Source: Prosapia bicincta (lineage: Eukaryota > Arthropoda > Insecta > Hemiptera > Cercopidae). Taken from it: a DNA stretch of 64,000 bases. Below the pieces are notes generated by a model, which saw only the letters and a program-made list of their open reading frames with translations, ran no database searches and was not told the DNA's origin. Each line of letters opens with the position of its first letter. Position 1 is the stretch's first letter. Both the position numbers and the translations under genes were made by a program. Below, in pieces: positions 57,311-64,000 of the stretch. The stretch lies in assembly GCA_036971475.1 (NCBI GenBank), contig JBAIZL010000376.1, forward strand, positions 7,169,501 through 7,233,500, written 5' to 3'.

Positions 57311-58387
57311 AAATATGTTGAGGAAGATTGAGAGGGTTTTGTTTTAAACTAAAAAAACCGTTGTTTAGTCAAATCACTTGTGTTGCATAATAATTGGACT
57401 AACCTCTCCAGTGAGGATATCTGTTGAGGGAACAGATGACAAATTCTCTTCCAATTACTAGGTATTGTCGAGAGATGATGGTTTGAATGTTTATCGGACC
57501 ATGGTAGTTACGTTTCTTCAAACATCTGTTTTAATAAAATAATAATACACATATGGATTTCCATAGAATGCCATCTCATGTGCTTCTTTAACCCACGTAA
57601 CCTTTCTAACCCCTTATACATAAAACAAGTAATTTATCTAACAGATATCATGGGCTAGTACTGTAAGTAATGGAGAATCTAGTAAACATCTAGTAAACCC
57701 TACTGAAATAGCAAAACAAGTATAAAGCTGTAGAACGTATAAATCGGAATTACTTTCCACTTCTTATGTCTCAAGATAGGAGTAGCAATCCAATGTTGGA
57801 TTAAAATATGGGTAAGTGTTTATTTATATTTATTGGCAACATTTAAATATAGAATCCATTACTTTCAAACATTATTTACTGTAAGGCGGTACGAGATCAG
57901 CTAGTTAGGCTATATATAAACGTTGTTACATCACGTTGCAGTTCCCCCTTACCCACAATACCCGTGTATTATATCCAGTATTGACTTACATAATAAAACC
58001 CTGTATGAATCTGACTAAAGGTAATGCTAATACGGGTTACACCATACACCTCGTTACACTAATAATAGTCTGCCTGGTATTCTCAAACCTACGTGTATAT
58101 TTGTAAGGTAACCAACAGCTAACCGAACAATATAAACTATTCTATATAATGAGTTTTACGTTCATGTGGGCTATGTTAAATGACTATTCTTTGTGTTTGC
58201 TTTAAAATTTGCATAAATGTTAAAATGTAGGTGACAATACCGTATCGAGTTTGTGTAGTTGCATTAATTTTGGACAAGCAATAAAGATCGAGCATTTGGT
58301 GGAACATGAACTAAAAATAGATTAAAAAAGAAATAACCTCTAAGAAATACTTTTGGAAATATTATGTTTAATGTATACATTGTATTA

Positions 58388-58390
<3 letters not shown>
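57311..58390. other. Gene-free stretch
   Basis: AT-rich, with no coding or repeat signal that I can support. Confidence 0.4.
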
Positions 58391-58458
<68 letters not shown>

Positions 58459-58470
58459 ATATATATATTA
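58391..58470. repeat. (TA)n microsatellite
   Basis: About 80 bp of TA with one TCT interruption near 58457. It abuts the third copy of the ~1.2-kb repeat family at the position where copy 2 also has TA units. Confidence 0.95.
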
Positions 58471-58770
58471 ATTATAAAACTTGGATATTTATCTACATAC
58501 GAGTACTTACTTATTTGGGTGATTAATGAATATCATAATACATTTTAAATCGAGTATATTTCTTTATAATATCTTTATGTAGATAACAAATATCTTAAAA
58601 CTGGATAATCGTATTACGTATATTTCTTGTACAAAATAATTTAATTTGTAAATTTAATAGCATAAAACTGTCTAGTTGTTTTTTAAAAATCATAAATAAG
58701 AATTAAATAAGTTTTGTTTCAAAAATAACTAATATTAGAAAATTAAATTGTTGCAATAATTGCTAAAGTT
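58471..58770 (+). repeat. Unassigned ~1.2-kb dispersed repeat family, copy 3 (3' part)
   Basis: It matches 35555-35850: GTACTTACTTATTTGGGTGATTAA, ATACATTTTAA, AATATCTTTATGTAGA, TGTACAAAATAA, and ACTAATATTAGAAAATTAAA near the end. The 5' two-thirds of the family is absent. Confidence 0.6.
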
Positions 58771-58907
58771 ATACTGTACGTATTGAAAAGGCGTGGCCGA
58801 TTAACTTTGAAAGAGTATATGTAAAACAGAAATTACACCTTGAGAATGCAAAAATGTAGAAAGGATTACTTTCAATATATATCAGTAGTGAACAAAAAAT
58901 AATTTAT

Positions 58908-58927
58908 TATATATATATATATATATA
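58908..58927. repeat. Short (TA)n microsatellite
   Basis: Ten TA units. Confidence 0.9.
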
Positions 58928-58937
58928 CATCCCGCTA

Positions 58938-59180
58938 TCAATATGGCAGCATTTCATTTTGCAACCATATGGCAGCTACTTGAAGGAGTGAAGTATATAT
59001 GTTTTTCATCGTGTATAATTTATTTCTAATAAACTTGATACTACTTCATGTACTTTAATTTCATAAAATCTTAAAAATACAAAATTGACTGAAGTACTAT
59101 CAATACGGCAGCATTTCATTTAGGCATCAATATGGCAGCCACTGTATATTTTCGTTCAGTCTAATAACAATATGGCAGCC
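58938..59180 (+). repeat. Cluster of CAATATGGCAGC motifs
   Basis: The 12-mer or close variants occur at 58939-58950, 58965-58976 (CCATATGGCAGC), 59101-59112 (CAATACGGCAGC), 59128-59140 and 59168-59180. Two are followed by ATTTCATTT. It may be a decayed tandem array. AATATGGC also fits the binding word of YY1/Pho-type zinc-finger proteins, but no gene is nearby to support regulation. Confidence 0.5.
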
Positions 59181-59429
59181 GGTGTGTATATTATTCCCAC
59201 GCCACTAACGATACGAGAACCAACAGTGTTGCCACTATGGTGCGACTGTCTGACTAGTCAAATGTTTATACTGTAAGACACTGGGTGTGTGTAATCATGG
59301 TGAAAACAAAAACATTAGAATGTCCCTTCTTCATTTCAGCTGGCTAATTATTTACTCAACTCACATAAGTCCTGGTTGTTAGTTTTCCTAAACGTGTACA
59401 ACTATCGAAAGCTGACGGGGATACAAGAG

Positions 59430-60720
59430 AACAAACTTTAACGGGGATGGACGGGTGGGGCTCTATGGGAGTTGTAAAGGAGTGACGGGGTCAAAATAAC
59501 AGAAGGCAAAAAAAACTAGAAAATGATCAGTCGGAGGGTTTTAATGGTGCTGAGTCTTTTACCGTTATCGAACGTCATAGGGATATACGGGTGATCCTCT
59601 ATGGGAGTAGCAAATGATGAATTTGAGTATAAATGTGAGAAGGCAAAACAAAGCTAGAATATGATCAATCCTAGTGTTTTGGAGGTAGCTGAGCCTAATA
59701 CCGTCTTCCATATTAATCGGGAATGCACGGATGTGGCTCTACGGGAGTAGAAAAGGGGTGAATTGGGGTAAAATTGTCAGAAGGCAAAAAAAAAAAAAAT
59801 TGCAAATGATCATTCGGGTGGGTTTTAATGGTGCTGAGTCTTTAACCGTTATCGAACGTCAATGGGGATACACGGGTGACCATCTATGAGAGTAGCAAAT
59901 GATGAATTGGAGTATAATTGTGAGAAAGCAAAAAAAAAAAAAACTAGAAAATGATCAATCGTAGTGTTCTGGAGGGTGCTGAGTCCAATACCGCCTACAA
60001 TATTCAACGGGGATGCTCGGTTGTTGCTCTACGAGAGTAGAAAGGGGTGAATGGGGGTAAAATTGTCAGAAGGCAAAAAAACAATTGAAAATGATCACTC
60101 GGGGGGTTTTAAAGGTGGTGAGTCTTTTACTGTTATCGAAAGTCAATGGAGATACACGGGTGATCCTCTATGGGAGTTGCAAATGATGAATTGGAGTATA
60201 AATGTGAGAAGGCAAAACAAAGCTAGAGTATGATAAATCGTAGTGTTTTTTAGGTTGCTGAGTCCAATACCGTCTTCCGTATTAATCGGGAATGCACGGG
60301 TGTGGCTCTAAGGGAGAAGAAAAGGGGTGAATTGGGGTAAAATTGTCAAAAGGCAAAAAACAATTGAAAATGAACATTCAGGTGGTTTTTAATGGTGCTG
60401 AGTCGTTTACCGTATTCGAAAGTCAATGTGAATATACGCGTGACCCTCTATGGGAATAGCAAATGATGAATTGGGGGTATAATTGTGAGAAGGCAAAAAA
60501 AAACTAGAAAATGATCAATCGTAATGTTTTGGAGGGTGCTGAGTCCAATACCGTCATTAAAAGCTAATGGAATATGAGGGTGTGTTTCAACGGGAGTAGA
60601 AATGGTGGTTAATTTTAATGAAAACGTCAGATACTAGAAAAATGTCTAGTAAAATAATACTCTGGGTTTGTAAGTGGTGACTCCAATTTCGTCATCGAAA
60701 GTCAAGGATAACGCACGTGT
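59430..60720. repeat. ~140-bp satellite, about nine monomers, arranged as dimers
   Basis: Monomer starts, taken at the GATC(A)-TCGG/TCGT block, are near 59525, 59663, 59808, 59953, 60093, 60232, 60372 and 60513, about 138-145 bp apart. Odd monomers read GGGTTTTAATGGTGCTGAG with CTATGGGAGTAGCAAATGAT. Even monomers read TAGTGTTTTGGAGG with CACGGGTGTGGCTCT and AGTAGAAAAGGGGTGAATTG. So the repeat unit is a dimer of about 282 bp. Each monomer has an A-rich run after AGAAGGCAA. The last monomer (60600-60720) is strongly diverged. Coding frames inside are chance. Confidence 0.92.
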
Positions 60721-63233
60721 GAGTTTTCGAGAGTGCGATTCCAGACACTGTTAAAAAATAGCGGGAAAGTGTGATTAGTCATATGTTTGGAGAGGAAGAT
60801 GAGTGGAAGCTGGGCGCAAACATAAATATTAGATTATTCCTTCCTATCATCAGCTGTCGTAATCTGTAAGCAAGTTAGACAGATTGTAAGGTATTTTATT
60901 GAGCTCATGTAGTTCCAAATAAAACGAGTTTACTTTTCTTGTTTCAATTTTGTTTTACCTTCTAGCTCCTAATATACTTGTGCGACAAGTCGTTTGCGAA
61001 TAAGATATTGAACCATGTAATAGATTAGTCAATATTCTATTTTACAACCACTGTTGAACTTATCTCTAATTTTAATTGTTTAATTTAAAATCATTGGCTT
61101 ATGAATATGTCTTATACAAGTGTTTGATAGTAAATATTTGCAGTAAATTTATTGAAATATTTCCAAGCACAGTCAAGCGCTTTGCAAGTGTCACAAGATC
61201 CCGCTCAAAGGGAGAGATAAAAATTAGATACGATAAAACTCTGTTAGTGTTATTATAGCAAGTTCTACCTTTCTGTGTCCAAATACACATGCTGTTGCCC
61301 ATGTTATATTACAAATATTTTTGACCCTTAGTGTTCTAGGATTATATCGTGTAATACTTGTGGTACAATTTATAGATCGATGATAACACCTTTTATATAC
61401 ATATTATGTTAAAAATATTTAATTTTGTTTGTGGATATTTTTAAAAATTACAACTAATAAAGTAAGTAAAAATTTATGTTTTGATGTAGTAATTTAGAAA
61501 ACTGTTCGTAATTCAGGTCAAAAGAAAGATTTTATCAGTTAATTCATAGAATTCTTGCCGGTGGCTTGAAACTCACTTTACAGTTTGATGTCTATCAAAT
61601 GCCGGATTTTGAGTATATTTATTAAGGGTAAGAGTTTGATTTCTCCATTCATACAGTGATTTTAATTCGTATATAAAATATCGTGAACCTAATTTTTCAC
61701 ATTCAACTTTATTAATGTAAACGTAAAAAATTAAGAACTATTATATTTAGTGAAAATTCCAATTCCATAGCGTTTATAAGCAATATTATTTTAATACCTC
61801 ATTTAAAACGCTACTTTTGATGTAAGGGAAATAAACATTGATTTAAAAAATTATAAGTCAACCTTATTTTACGAAAATGAAAATCTTGGGAAACCCCCTT
61901 AATGTGGATATTTTTTTTTAAACTTGGGGTTAGGGTAAATGTTTCTTAGTTTAATAATGTTTACTACCTTGATCTAAAGTAGGTTAAATAGAAAAGTATA
62001 TATTTTATGATTTTAAAAACATAAAATTCTATTTAATGTTGTCTTTATAAAAAAAAGAATAACCAATAATAATGTTTTTTCAAATTAAATGTTAATGTAA
62101 TAGCCTATTTGTGATGTGAAGCAAACATTTAGTTGCAATGATTTCGGGTTATCACTAAAGCATTTTACGGACAAAAATTATAATAAGATATTACGTCAGA
62201 CCACTTGAGATTAGGGTCCGGGATGTAATGAAATTTTGTTTTTCAAGTGATTTCTACTATATTTTATTAGATACTTTCAAAGATATATGATATTTTTGTC
62301 AATAATAACATAATATATATTTTGTTTCATCCAAAATAAGCAAAAATTGTTACAAAAATATAAATAATGTAGCAAAGAAACGAAACGTAATATACAAAAT
62401 TGTGTAGATATAATATGAAATTAGGAATGAAATAATAATTGCAAATTTTATATTACTTATAACACTAGTTACTTAAATGACTAATAAATATAAAACGAGA
62501 AAGTATATATTAAAAGGAAAATCTTGTGTTTAAACAAGTATTTATTTTTCTTTTCCTATATATAAATAGAGAAAAAAAAGTAACAAAAAATATTTAAACC
62601 TAAAAACTAATTAATTAATGAAGAAATAGTTTTAAAAATTAACTTCGATGGAGGTAAAAACATTGAATACAACTTCATTAATCCAGAAATTGTGGCTGAA
62701 ACTGAAAACGCACCTGGCAACCAACACCACCTATAAGTGCCTATCAAGCACATGCCACGGGGATTACCAAACACTGTGTCTGTGTGGTGTTCAATTTCTA
62801 CGACGAATAAATGTAAAGGCCAATTTACATCTGTTTTAATTTAGCTTAGACGTAATGGCGATACATTTCTTACTTTATTTAAAAAACTTCTTTGATACAT
62901 TGTATTACCTTTACCTCAGGTAGGTAACCAGAAAAATCTACCTTTATTGTACATTGTAAATAAAAGAATGCTTTTATTTGGTCGAATCTCATCTAATAGT
63001 AATTTCTTGCTCACATAGGCCCATTGAACACGTCTATATTTTATACGTTCAAACGAGCACAAATTACCATTTTAGGGTAAAAAAATTAAACATTGAAATA
63101 ATAGTATTTCTGTAGTTACGACAGCTAAATGTAACCAAAAACTGTAAGGATATAGTTCTTCCCAATATATATTGCATTGTAGCTAGGCATCACGGTGAAA
63201 AACGTTTTCGGTTAGTATTGTAATACATCTATT
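60721..63233. other. Gene-free stretch
   Basis: AT-rich. The small frames at 61076-61258 and 62648-62839 have no recognisable domains. Confidence 0.4.
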
Positions 63234-63473
63234 TTATTTATCCACCATATTTGATTTGTCATAAGTTGTTATAGGTACAAATGTGTTACAGTAAAGACTT
63301 ATTTTTTCTAAAAGTTCTTCTTTAACTACATTCATTAAATTTTCCTGGTAGTGGTTGTTGGCAGGTGGAAACATTTCTTTAATTCCTCCCTCAGATATTT
63401 TCTGAAAGAATGACATTTCACCTTGATTGTGATGTTACTTTCATCAAGACACGTTGAATGCACCTGAAAATAT
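63234..63473 (-). other. Possible exon or transposase scrap, unidentified
   Basis: The minus-strand frame from 63416 encodes 60 residues of balanced composition (MSFFQKISEGGIKEMFPPAN, NHYQENLMNVVKEELLEKIS, then LYCNTFVPITTYDKSN), unlike the AT-biased frames around it. A pyrimidine-poor TATATTTTCAG lies at about 63474 upstream and could be a splice acceptor, but the ATG frame is closed just before the ATG. I do not recognise the protein. It may be chance or a relic. Confidence 0.2.
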
Positions 63474-64000
63474 ATCTGATAAGATTTAAGTATATTTTAA
63501 TCTTCTTCTTTAATTCTATCTTTAACCGTATACCTCCTGGCTCGCATATCTACAATTTGATTTTTTATTATTATTATTGTGGTGAAAAAATTTACAAATA
63601 ATTTGGCGAATATAGCTGAGGAACCAGTCTTCAAAAACTAGCTGTAAAATAGCGTTATGCAGAGTGACAGAATAAAATTAGTCACTATGATGTTATTTCT
63701 TGTTAAAAAAACAAGACGTAAAAGATAATGACTGTTTTGTAGATTTTTTTTTTTCACTTTAAAAAATCTCTCCGTTCTTAGGTCGACATTTTTATAGTTA
63801 GTATCAGAATGATTTTAGTTCGTTCGGCTGTATCTGATCTCAAGACAAAGTCTGCTAATACTCAATCACTTCTCAAAACTGTCTCTTTTGTTTATATATT
63901 TTACGAATCCTACCACTAGCAATACCTGTTAATAAATAACTCCTAATTACAAACTTAATATTTCAATTTGAATATACTCTATTTTTCGTTGATAGAAAAT
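63474..64000. other. Gene-free stretch to the window end
   Basis: AT-rich, with no supported feature. Confidence 0.4.

Overview
The window looks like a strongly AT-rich, gene-poor stretch of a eukaryotic nuclear genome, most likely an arthropod and probably an insect. The evidence is the mix of degraded Ty3/gypsy, Jockey-like, Penelope-like, piggyBac and pogo/Tigger elements, many dinucleotide microsatellites, and no operon-like coding. The word AGGCCTA recurs often, which feels like some insect genomes (perhaps Hemiptera), but this is only an impression. I recognise no intact host gene, tRNA, rRNA or CRISPR array. The only long open frames (400 and 128 codons at 41.6-43.2 kb, 162 codons at 55.6-56.1 kb) are by-products of minisatellites whose period is a multiple of three.

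Layout. 0-3.9 kb: a palindrome-containing AT-rich leader, then a broken Ty3/gypsy pol fragment (RNase H motif, integrase, GPY/F-type tail). 3.9-5.7 kb: a complete but internally deleted piggyBac-like element with TTAA target duplications. 6.2-7.6 kb: an unknown ~450-bp dispersed repeat followed by a Jockey-type reverse transcriptase remnant. 10.1-10.4 kb: a Penelope-like 3' end with a hammerhead-like core. 11.7-14.9 kb: three copies of a short repeat and a second copy of the ~450-bp repeat. 15.8-16.9 kb (minus): a non-LTR retrotransposon RNase H region. 18.9-21.7 kb: a Penelope-like C-terminus (minus), a third ~450-bp repeat copy, and a longer Jockey remnant with endonuclease and RT. 24.8-27.5 kb: a second broken piggyBac-like transposase, a fourth copy of the ~450-bp repeat, and a pogo/Tigger-like element inserted in a TA microsatellite. 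27.8-36.9 kb: local duplications, a fifth copy of the ~450-bp repeat (minus), a possible BEL/Pao scrap and the first copy of a ~1.2-kb repeat family. 41.5-43.2 kb: a 57-bp minisatellite with a 10-unit higher-order period. 44-54 kb: paired copies of another repeat, a long foldback with a hammerhead-like motif next to it, an RT fragment (minus) and a Penelope-like GIY-YIG-type C-terminus running into a hammerhead-like fold. 55.6-60.7 kb: a 39-bp minisatellite with a 4-unit period, two more copies of the ~1.2-kb family and a ~140-bp satellite organised as dimers. 60.7-64 kb: AT-rich sequence with one weak exon-like reading frame.

There is no pathway or operon here: this is a graveyard of mobile elements. 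The items most worth following are the recurrent hammerhead-ribozyme-like cores associated with Penelope-like remnants, the higher-order organisation in three unrelated tandem arrays, and several dispersed repeat families with no coding capacity that I cannot assign.
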